Under the pieces are notes generated by a model. It was given only the letters and a program-made list of their open reading frames with translations, was not told the DNA's origin and did no database searches. From CAMCYM01 sp964405405 (GTDB taxonomy: Bacteria; Bacteroidota; Bacteroidia; Flavobacteriales_D; Sanyastnellaceae): a stretch of DNA of 35,777 nucleotides. A program made the position numbers and the translations under genes. Where the stretch lies: NCBI GenBank assembly GCA_964405405.1, contig CAYONT010000020.1:1-35777 (forward strand), given 5' to 3'. Positions 24,075-31,079 of the stretch are shown here, one piece after another. How positions within the stretch are numbered: position 1 is the first letter of the stretch; every line of letters starts with the position of its first letter.

Positions 24075-26465
24075 GTGGAATTTCTCAACCAACTCAACGC
24101 GGCGCAACGCGATGCGGCCGCCCACATGGACGGGCCGATGATGGTCATTGCGGGCGCTGGCTCAGGCAAGACCCGGGTGCTGACCTACCGCATCGCCCAT
24201 CTGATTCAGCAAGGCGTGGATCCGTTTTCTGTTTTGGCCTTGACCTTCACCAACAAGGCTGCGCGGGAAATGAAGGAGCGGATTGCCACCCTGATCGGAG
24301 AGCGCGAAGCACGCAACGTTTGGATGGGCACATTCCACAGCGTCTTCGCCCGGATTCTACGCATGGAGAGCGAGCGATTCAACTACGACCGGAATTTCAC
24401 CATTTATGACACGGCAGACAGCCGTTCGCTGCTCAAGGACATCATCTTGGGACTCGGATTGGATGACAAAGTGTACAAGCCCGCGAGCGTTCAGGGCCGG
24501 ATCTCGGCCGCCAAGAACAACTTGTTGAACGCCCGCGACTACCAGGAACATCCCGAAATCCAGTCAGAAGACCAGCAGGCGGGCCGGCCGCGCACCGGGG
24601 AGATTTTCCAGACCTATGAAAACCGGTGTGCCCGGGCGCAGGCCATGGACTTCGACGACCTTTTGTACCGCATGAACGTACTGCTGCGCGATTTCCCGGA
24701 CCTGCTTCACAAGTACCAAACCCGTTTCCGCTACATCCTCGTTGACGAGTACCAAGACACCAACTTCGCGCAGTACCTCATCATCAAACAGCTCGCAGCC
24801 CGGTTCGAAAACCTGTGCGTGGTGGGGGACGATGCGCAGTCGATCTATGGGTTTCGGGGAGCCAACATCCAGAACATCCTCAATTTTAAAAAGGACTACC
24901 CCGATTACAAACTCTACAAACTCGAGCAGAACTACCGGTCCACACGGCACATTGTGCAAGCTGCGAACTCGGTCATTGCCCTGAACAGCGAGCAGATCGA
25001 GAAAACGGTTTGGACTGAAAATGAACCCGGTTCAAAAATCGGGATCCACCGATTGTACACAGACAACGAAGAGGGTCGGTTTGTGGCGACACGCATCTTT
25101 GATCTACACAACGGCACCCAGTCCCATTTCCGGGACTTCGCAATCCTCTACCGAACCAATGCCCAGTCCCGCTCATTCGAGGAAAGCCTCCGGAAACTCA
25201 ACATTCCCTACAAGATTTTCGGCGGCCTCTCCTTTTACCAAAGGAAGGAAATCAAGGACCTCATCGCCTACTTCCGGCTGACCGCGAACCACCGCGACGA
25301 CGAGGCCTTCAAACGGGTCATCAACTACCCCGCGCGGGGCATAGGCAAAACCTCTTTGGAACGCCTCATCATCGAGGCCGCCGAGCGGGAAACCTCGCTC
25401 TGGGATCTGCTCACCGACCCGTTCCAACCTCCCCAGACCATCGGAGCCTCGGGCCTGCGCAAGATGGTGGACTTCGCCACCATGATTCGGAGCTTCCGGG
25501 CTGAGTTACACACGCGGAGTGCGCATGATTTGGCCTTGCACATCGCCCGACATACAGGACTGGTACATGCCCTGCATTCCGACAAATCCCCAGAAGGTGT
25601 AGCACGTTACGACAACATCCAAGAGCTGCTCAATGGCATCCAGGCCTTCACCGAGCAGCAGCAACAGGCCCAGCCGGAGGTCCTGCCCACCTTGTCCGAC
25701 TTTCTCGTGGACGTCGCGCTGCTGACCGACGCTGACAACACCGAAACGGACGAGAACAGTGTGAGCCTGATGTCCATCCACTCCGCCAAGGGGCTGGAGT
25801 TTGCGCATGTGTTCGTCGTGGGCATGGAAGAGCAGCTTTTTCCAAGCCAAATGGCGATGCAATCCCGTTCCGAATTGGAGGAGGAACGCCGCCTGTTCTA
25901 CGTGGCGCTCACGCGGGCGGAGAAAACGTGTACGTTGAGCTACGCCCTGACCCGTTACCGGTGGGGTCAATTGATGCAATCCGAACCCAGCCGATTCCTC
26001 GACGAAATCGATCCGGCTTGCGTGGAAATGCCCTCGACGCGGGAGCGAAAGCCGACCCCGTTCTCGGGTGGCGCCGGGTTCGAGGCGGCGCGGAAAGGGT
26101 GGCGCGCCATGCCGGGCGGCCCGGCAACGACAGGCGGCTCGCCCGCAACCGAAGCCGAACCCTCGCCCCCCCGAGCAGAGGAGGCTCCAGCCAATGCCCC
26201 ACCCCGGCCCGGCCTGAAACGCTTCGAACTGCCGGTGCCTCCCTTCGCTGGAAAGGGCAGCAAACGCCTGCGCCCCAACCTTCCCGAGGGCGGAGAGACA
26301 GAGTTGGCAGAGGGCACCGTGGTTCGGCATGACCGATTCGGCAAGGGGAAGGTGGTGAAGGTCGAAGGAGTCGCTCCGAACCAGAAAGCCACCGTCTTTT
26401 TCCCGGAGGCAGGCCTGCGGCAGCTCCTGCTCAAGTTCGCGAAGCTCCAAGTCCTAGAGGAATGA
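24075..26465 (+). CDS. UvrD/PcrA/Rep family superfamily 1 DNA helicase
   Basis: 796 residues, starting with GTG at 24075; this start gives the normal N-terminus (FLNQLNAAQRDAA, the Q motif). A 3'-5' helicase for excision repair, removal of recombination intermediates and conflicts between replication and transcription. Walker A AGAGSGKT (26-33), motif Ia LALTFTNKAAREM, Walker B VDEYQDTN (223-230), motif III GDDAQSIYGFRGA, motif IV QNYRSTRHI, motif V MSIHSAKGLEF and motif VI VALTRAEK are all present. After a variable Pro/Ala/Glu-rich linker (about 665-735) it ends in the PcrA/UvrD-type Tudor-like domain (GTVVRHDRFGKGKVVKVEG), which binds RNA polymerase in relatives. The call as PcrA rather than Rep rests on this domain. 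The stop overlaps the next start (ATGA). Confidence 0.95.
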   Translation: MEFLNQLNAAQRDAAAHMDGPMMVIAGAGSGKTRVLTYRIAHLIQQGVDPFSVLALTFTNKAAREMKERIATLIGEREARNVWMGTFHSVFARILRMESERFNYDRNFTIYDTADSRSLLKDIILGLGLDDKVYKPASVQGRISAAKNNLLNARDYQEHPEIQSEDQQAGRPRTGEIFQTYENRCARAQAMDFDDLLYRMNVLLRDFPDLLHKYQTRFRYILVDEYQDTNFAQYLIIKQLAARFENLCVVGDDAQSIYGFRGANIQNILNFKKDYPDYKLYKLEQNYRSTRHIVQAANSVIALNSEQIEKTVWTENEPGSKIGIHRLYTDNEEGRFVATRIFDLHNGTQSHFRDFAILYRTNAQSRSFEESLRKLNIPYKIFGGLSFYQRKEIKDLIAYFRLTANHRDDEAFKRVINYPARGIGKTSLERLIIEAAERETSLWDLLTDPFQPPQTIGASGLRKMVDFATMIRSFRAELHTRSAHDLALHIARHTGLVHALHSDKSPEGVARYDNIQELLNGIQAFTEQQQQAQPEVLPTLSDFLVDVALLTDADNTETDENSVSLMSIHSAKGLEFAHVFVVGMEEQLFPSQMAMQSRSELEEERRLFYVALTRAEKTCTLSYALTRYRWGQLMQSEPSRFLDEIDPACVEMPSTRERKPTPFSGGAGFEAARKGWRAMPGGPATTGGSPATEAEPSPPRAEEAPANAPPRPGLKRFELPVPPFAGKGSKRLRPNLPEGGETELAEGTVVRHDRFGKGKVVKVEGVAPNQKATVFFPEAGLRQLLLKFAKLQVLEE

Positions 26466-27124
26466 GCAGGCGGTCAGGCTGGGTTCTTTGGGGAGCATTG
26501 GGGCTGCTGCTGGCTTGCCGGCCGCAGTCCGAGGAACCTCTGGGGCTGACGGTGTCGGTGCGGGATGCCAGGCCGGACCGGTGGGGAATGCCCGTACCGG
26601 AGGTCGGGCTGCGGCTCGGCCGACGGGCGGTGGAGGGCGGCGTGCTCGTGGGGGCTTACACGGACGCGGCGGAGGGCACCACCGACGCGACGGGACAATG
26701 CGCCCTGTCGTTCGACCGGGTGAATGCGCTGGACTATCGGCTGGACCTCGAGCGGGAAGGGTGGTTCCCGGAGCGACTCGCCTTTTCGCCCGAGGACTTC
26801 GTGCCCGGCGAACCGCAGGTCGTAGCGGTGGAATTGATGCCGCGGTCGCAGGTCACCGTACACTTGGTCCGGCTGGGTGAAGCTGCACCGGGGGATCAAG
26901 TGCAGTTCCGCACATTGCATGTTCCAGACCGTTGGCCTACTTGTGCTGGGGTTTGGCATACTGTGAGCGGAGCGACCGCCGACACGGCCTGGACGTGCGA
27001 AATGCCCGGAGACAGTTACCTGCCATATACTTATGTCGCTTCACGGTCTGGGGAATCGTCCACGGTGCTGGATTCGATTTGGTTGCCCGCTTTCAACCAC
27101 ACGGAATTGCTGGTCACATGGTGA
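26462..27124 (+). CDS. Small lipoprotein with a carboxypeptidase-regulatory/Ig-like fold, function unknown
   Basis: 220 residues. A lipoprotein signal (hydrophobic run to lipobox LLAC, Cys near 19) is followed by a segment resembling the carboxypeptidase-regulatory-like or transthyretin-like beta sandwich: 'TTDATGQCALSFDRV' then 'DYRLDLEREGWFPERL', the usual pattern of a peripheral-loop TD-x-x-G-x and DY-x-x-x-x-x-x-GY. The second half (Cys, His and Trp-containing, about 160-220) is not recognised. No catalytic motif is seen. It is translationally coupled to uvrD (ATGA) and to the hydrolase downstream, but a shared pathway with the helicase is not implied. Codon use is very GC-rich, like the adjacent hydrolase. 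Confidence 0.75.
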   Translation: MSRRSGWVLWGALGLLLACRPQSEEPLGLTVSVRDARPDRWGMPVPEVGLRLGRRAVEGGVLVGAYTDAAEGTTDATGQCALSFDRVNALDYRLDLEREGWFPERLAFSPEDFVPGEPQVVAVELMPRSQVTVHLVRLGEAAPGDQVQFRTLHVPDRWPTCAGVWHTVSGATADTAWTCEMPGDSYLPYTYVASRSGESSTVLDSIWLPAFNHTELLVTW

Positions 27125-27831
27125 ATCTTGAAACGCCTCGGACCCATGAGATGGCGGTAACGAAGTCGGCGCGGGTTTTTGTTTGGGGGCCCGAGCCCGC
27201 GGGAAACGACCGGGTGTTGGTGGCGCTGCATGGCTACGGGCAGCACCCGGGTTTTTTCATGCGGCGCCTCGAGCCCTTGGTGGAGGCGGGTTGGAGCGTG
27301 GTGGCGCCGGAGGGGCTGCACCGATTTTACGTGCAGGGAACGTCGGGGAAGGTGGGCGCCTCGTGGATGACCTCGGAGGATCGGGGGAACGACATCCGGG
27401 ACTACCTGCGCTACCTGGACCAGATGCGCCGGGAACTGCTCTCCCCACAAGCGGGGACGATGGAGGATGGAAAAATCCGAGCCGCCCAGCGCAGGGTGTT
27501 GCTGGGGTTTTCCCAGGGCGTTCCGACCGCTGCGCGTTGGGCGGCCACCGATGTCACTGGCTGGGACCAACTCATCTTCTGGTCCGGCATCTTTCCCCCG
27601 GACATCGACCCCTTCTTTCCAACGGCACCGAGCAGTTGGAACCACCTGCCCATCGACCTTGTTCTGGGCGACCAAGATCCCTTCTTCCAGAACGACCACT
27701 TCCTCCCCGCCGAAGCTTGGTTCTCAGGGAGAAACATTCCCTACGAGCGACACAGCTTCTCAGGAGGGCATCATCTCGATGCGACCTTGCTCAGTCATTT
27801 GTTGCATCGTTCTGCGGCATCTGCCCGCTGA
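27118..27831 (+). CDS. Alpha/beta hydrolase of the phospholipase/carboxylesterase type
   Basis: 237 residues from the ATG at 27118; a GTG at 27121 or the ATG at 27151 are alternatives. It has the serine-hydrolase order: oxyanion region ALHGYGQHPGFF (about 36-47), nucleophile elbow GFSQG (Ser132), acid Asp187 (LGDQDPFF) and base His218 or His219 (SGGHHLD). The length and GFSQG motif match the short phospholipase/carboxylesterase (YpfH-like) family, which hydrolyses small esters or thioesters in the cytoplasm. No signal peptide. It overlaps the lipoprotein gene by 7 nt, and its last 13 codons and stop overlap the 3' end of the opposite-strand membrane protein by 41 bp. The substrate is unknown. 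Confidence 0.85.
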   Translation: MVNLETPRTHEMAVTKSARVFVWGPEPAGNDRVLVALHGYGQHPGFFMRRLEPLVEAGWSVVAPEGLHRFYVQGTSGKVGASWMTSEDRGNDIRDYLRYLDQMRRELLSPQAGTMEDGKIRAAQRRVLLGFSQGVPTAARWAATDVTGWDQLIFWSGIFPPDIDPFFPTAPSSWNHLPIDLVLGDQDPFFQNDHFLPAEAWFSGRNIPYERHSFSGGHHLDATLLSHLLHRSAASAR

Positions 27832-30800
27832 AGCTCCGCCAATGAACCACCACCTCTGAGGACACACGGTACAAGACCCTGCGCCGATCTGAGGGATCCT
27901 GATGACGAACCACCGCGTCCAAACCACAAGCACGCTGGCTCCATTCATTCACCAATTGGATGAAACGACTGCGGCGCGAACGACGGGTCTCATCCGTCTC
28001 GATGGAAGCGATGCCGATGCCTGCATCAAACGACTGTGTGTCTAGGGTTTGGCCTTCTAAATCCACCAAAATTGCCATGGCGGCCAAACCCAATCGCTCC
28101 TTTTCTTCCCAGCCCATCGCGCCCCATTCCCCTTCCCCTCCACCGTTCTCTTCACTGCCTCCATTCTCCTCCCCTGCATCGGGACCCCCAGCGCCCTGAC
28201 CGAAGAGGACGCGCAACTTCCCCCGCGAAGCACGCACCCGCCAGACGATCAATCCGATCATGCCCAATAGGATCAGCAAGAAGAACGCGTTGTACCAGCA
28301 ACTCAGAGCCCGCAAATCTTCACCGCCGGCCGCAGCATCCCCGGAAGGTGGGAGCAGCGAACGACGCTCCCCCGCTACATCAAACAACACCACGGCACCC
28401 TCCTCGGCAAAGGCCCCGACCCACCGGTCATCCAGACGCCCATCCTCTGACAGGTAAACCTTTTGGCGCGCCAGGTCCAACCAACCTGCCCGGTGGTCCA
28501 CCGGGTTCATCCAAAAAACCCAATCCCCTACCTGGACCGTTCGTTCGACCCCATGCAACCAAGGGTGCACAGACCCTTCCCGGGTCCAGCGGCGTTCGGG
28601 CACGTCCAATGTGTAAAGCACCGGACCGTCGTCGAAAAAGGCCTGGATTTGGCCCTTCCAAACCCAGGGAGCCCCGCGGCGATCACCGGTCGGCAGGGTG
28701 CCCCGCACCTCCTTTTGCTCCCACCCCACTTCGCCCTGCATCCACAGCTCCCCAGACCGCCCGATTCCGCCCCAAGCGCCGTCCGCATAAAACAATCCCA
28801 CCCCGGGAAGCTCCCCCATCCACTTCGCATCCATCGCTTCGGGACCATACGTGATGGCCTCCGAGCGCTTCTTCCCCGGAATGATGTACAACGGCACATT
28901 GAACATCCCGTGCATCGTCAGGATGTTCACCTGCGAGCGAAAGGCATCCTCGCGCTCGCCGTTCCAACGAAACCGGAAGTGCAAAGCGATTTCGTCCACA
29001 TACTCTCCCATCCGAGCATGCGCATACCCGGTCATCCCGTCGGTGGAGATGCCTTGGCCCTTGCCTTCAAAACCTGCATCCAACCGGGCACCCGGGGCCA
29101 AGATCCACACATAATCGTAAGATTCCGCATACAACGGCTGGTCCCCCTCAAAACGAAAGCGCACCTCATCTGGCTCCCCCCCCGTGTATCGCAAGGGTTC
29201 ATCGCCCAGGCTGATCCACGCGGGAATCTCCGCGGTCGCCATCGCCTGTCGGGTCACCCGGATGTCATCCACCGAAATGGGTGCATGCGCCTGCCAATTC
29301 GTTCCGTACGTCGCGCCCACCAGCAAGGTACGATGTTGAAAACGAACCGCTTCCGATTGCCCTTGGTACACCTGTACTCCATTCAAAAAGATGTCCGTGG
29401 TCAAGTCCTTCCTGCGCACGTACGTCACGTCGTACCACTGCCCCGGTTCGATGGAGGCCAAACACGGATACAAATCATCTGCCCGGTACCGCACATAATC
29501 CAACCCCAAGCACGCCGACAAACTGGGGTCCTTGGGATCCGCAGGATAAGGGGAAGGCCTCCGCGTGGCAGCCCCGCCCTGCTCGGCGGGCAAGGGCGTC
29601 CGCTCCAAAATACCGTCGTTCACCGCCACCACCAACTTCCCGTCGTGAAGCCCCCACTCCGAGGGCCCCATCCGGCAAGCATCGGGCAGCCCGGACGTCC
29701 AGAGGCCCGACACATCCACCGGGAAGGGAACGGCCGTCAACTCCCCGGCGCGGATGGCCGGGGTGTCCCAGATTTGGACCACAGGCCGCTTCACCCCCCT
29801 ATTCCCCGGCGAGTCCACCTTGCCCATCCACGGCAACACAAAGTACTCCGCATCCTCCAGCGTTCCCACCACATCCCAATCGCCATCCCCATCCCAGTCC
29901 GCCGCCCGAACGTCCAAGATTTGCGGCCACTCAGACAGACTCCATTCCTCCTTCACCTCCCCCTGCTCGATGCGGTACGCCGTGAAACTATTCGTCACCT
30001 GACGGAACTGAAAGACGCAGTGGGCAAGCGACGGCACAGGCAAGGACCAGAACTGCTTCGCCCCGTGCAGAGAGGGGATGGCCTTCCCAACCCAGCCCGA
30101 GTCTGCGTGCCAATCCAGCACGCGAACCTCCCCCGATTTCCCGTCCATCTGCATGACAGAAGCCGGTTCAGCCCCCCGGTACAGAAGTCCCCAGGCCGCT
30201 GAGCCCTCCGTTTCCGGAATCCAAACCACCGACCCCCAGGCCTCTGTCCCAGCCCAAACCACGCCCAGCGCATGGGTCGAAGGATGCTCAAGGAGCACAT
30301 CGCCGCGGCCGTCACCATTCAGATCCGCCACCCGCACCCGCGCACCAGGCAGGACCGAGCCCCGCAACTTGCGCCGCACGCCACCGGCATCCAAAAGCAA
30401 TTCTCCGCGATTATCTGGCCCTACAAGCACCCCGTATGGCGTATCCTCTACCTTCCAAGCGCCGTGGGAATCCGTTCGTTCTGATTCTTGCCAAACCCGA
30501 TCCTCCACCACCCCCACCCGCAGCAACCCCGGTCCATCCTCCAAGACGAACAACCGCGGCAACTGCCGGATCGCGCCTTCGTCCCCCCGGCGATCAAAGG
30601 GCGAAACGCTCTGGTGCTGCGCAACGGCATCCACCGCAAACCCGAGGGGCTTCCCTTCCGATTTGAGCAGCAACTTGCTGGGCGCAAACGCCCCATGCCC
30701 CAGTCCCCATGCCACCTGCAATCCACGTTCATCCAAAAAAACCTGGTCCACCTTGTGGTCTTGATCCAGGTCCAAAAACTCCATCTGTACCCAATCCCGA

Positions 30801-30928
30801 GGGGTAGGACCCTGGTGCAAGGCAGCATCGGCGAACCAAAAAGGCATGGGGACATTCCGTTGGGCCGACGAACAAAAGCTCATCCCCAAGCAAAGGGCTG
30901 CCACGAAACTTCTACCGCTCTTGCCCAT
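27791..30928 (-). CDS. Large single-pass membrane protein: FG-GAP and LamG-like ectodomain, winged-helix-like cytoplasmic tail
   Basis: 1045 residues from the ATG at 30928, chosen because a signal peptide follows at once (FVAALCLGMSFCSSAQ). FG-GAP/VCBS calcium-loop motifs are at about 52-60 (DLDQDHKVD), 201-210 (ADLNGDGRGD) and 344-353 (DWDGDGDWDV). A LamG/concanavalin-like region spans about 405-560 (YVRRKDLTTDIFLNGVQVYQ, ISVDDIRVTRQAM). Further beta-rich sequence runs to about 870. One transmembrane helix lies at 878-897, then a basic stop-transfer, a Gly/Glu linker (911-937) and a 108-residue tail with 'TRRSRRSRFIQLVNEW' and 'VVRHQDPSDRRRVLYRV', which resembles the recognition helix and wing of a MarR-type winged helix. 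The layout suggests an N-out/C-in membrane-bound regulator. Function is inferred; I recognise no named family. It is divergent from the deiminase gene. Confidence 0.85.
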   Translation of the reverse strand: MGKSGRSFVAALCLGMSFCSSAQRNVPMPFWFADAALHQGPTPRDWVQMEFLDLDQDHKVDQVFLDERGLQVAWGLGHGAFAPSKLLLKSEGKPLGFAVDAVAQHQSVSPFDRRGDEGAIRQLPRLFVLEDGPGLLRVGVVEDRVWQESERTDSHGAWKVEDTPYGVLVGPDNRGELLLDAGGVRRKLRGSVLPGARVRVADLNGDGRGDVLLEHPSTHALGVVWAGTEAWGSVVWIPETEGSAAWGLLYRGAEPASVMQMDGKSGEVRVLDWHADSGWVGKAIPSLHGAKQFWSLPVPSLAHCVFQFRQVTNSFTAYRIEQGEVKEEWSLSEWPQILDVRAADWDGDGDWDVVGTLEDAEYFVLPWMGKVDSPGNRGVKRPVVQIWDTPAIRAGELTAVPFPVDVSGLWTSGLPDACRMGPSEWGLHDGKLVVAVNDGILERTPLPAEQGGAATRRPSPYPADPKDPSLSACLGLDYVRYRADDLYPCLASIEPGQWYDVTYVRRKDLTTDIFLNGVQVYQGQSEAVRFQHRTLLVGATYGTNWQAHAPISVDDIRVTRQAMATAEIPAWISLGDEPLRYTGGEPDEVRFRFEGDQPLYAESYDYVWILAPGARLDAGFEGKGQGISTDGMTGYAHARMGEYVDEIALHFRFRWNGEREDAFRSQVNILTMHGMFNVPLYIIPGKKRSEAITYGPEAMDAKWMGELPGVGLFYADGAWGGIGRSGELWMQGEVGWEQKEVRGTLPTGDRRGAPWVWKGQIQAFFDDGPVLYTLDVPERRWTREGSVHPWLHGVERTVQVGDWVFWMNPVDHRAGWLDLARQKVYLSEDGRLDDRWVGAFAEEGAVVLFDVAGERRSLLPPSGDAAAGGEDLRALSCWYNAFFLLILLGMIGLIVWRVRASRGKLRVLFGQGAGGPDAGEENGGSEENGGGEGEWGAMGWEEKERLGLAAMAILVDLEGQTLDTQSFDAGIGIASIETDETRRSRRSRFIQLVNEWSQRACGLDAVVRHQDPSDRRRVLYRVSSEVVVHWRSFSGQMPQNDATND

Positions 30929-31043
30929 GAATTCCGTGTCTCCTGACTGATGTGAATGAAGCCGCGAATTTGAATCCAATCCGCACAATTTAACGAATTC
31001 CTGCGTGCCCACTCTCGTAGGCATTTGAACCATTTTCAGGGGT

Positions 31044-31075
31044 TTGGCCCTCAGCCGTCGTGGGCAGTAACTTCC
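31044..31075 (+). promoter_or_regulatory. Promoter of the secreted deiminase gene
   Basis: TTG (31044-31046, within TTTG), a 21-nt spacer and TAACTTCC (31068-31075), two bases from TAnnTTTG. The box ends 4 nt before the ATG, so the mRNA is predicted to be leaderless. The spacing is the same as at uvrD. Confidence 0.45.
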
Positions 31076-31079
31076 CCGC

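Noticed and set aside
28036..28854. 272-codon plus-strand open frame antisense to the regulator tail
   Set aside because: Low-complexity Pro/Arg/Ser translation with no family similarity; it reflects codon bias of the other strand.
28463..30202. 579-codon open frame on the plus strand inside the large membrane protein gene
   Set aside because: Its translation is rich in Pro, Arg and His without any fold or motif, as expected for the antisense frame of a GC-rich gene. The opposite strand has a signal peptide, domain motifs and a membrane helix.
30929..31079. Possible promoter for the large membrane protein (TAAATTGT on the minus strand)
   Set aside because: Two mismatches to TAnnTTTG and no upstream TTG at 19-21 nt; not strong enough to annotate.
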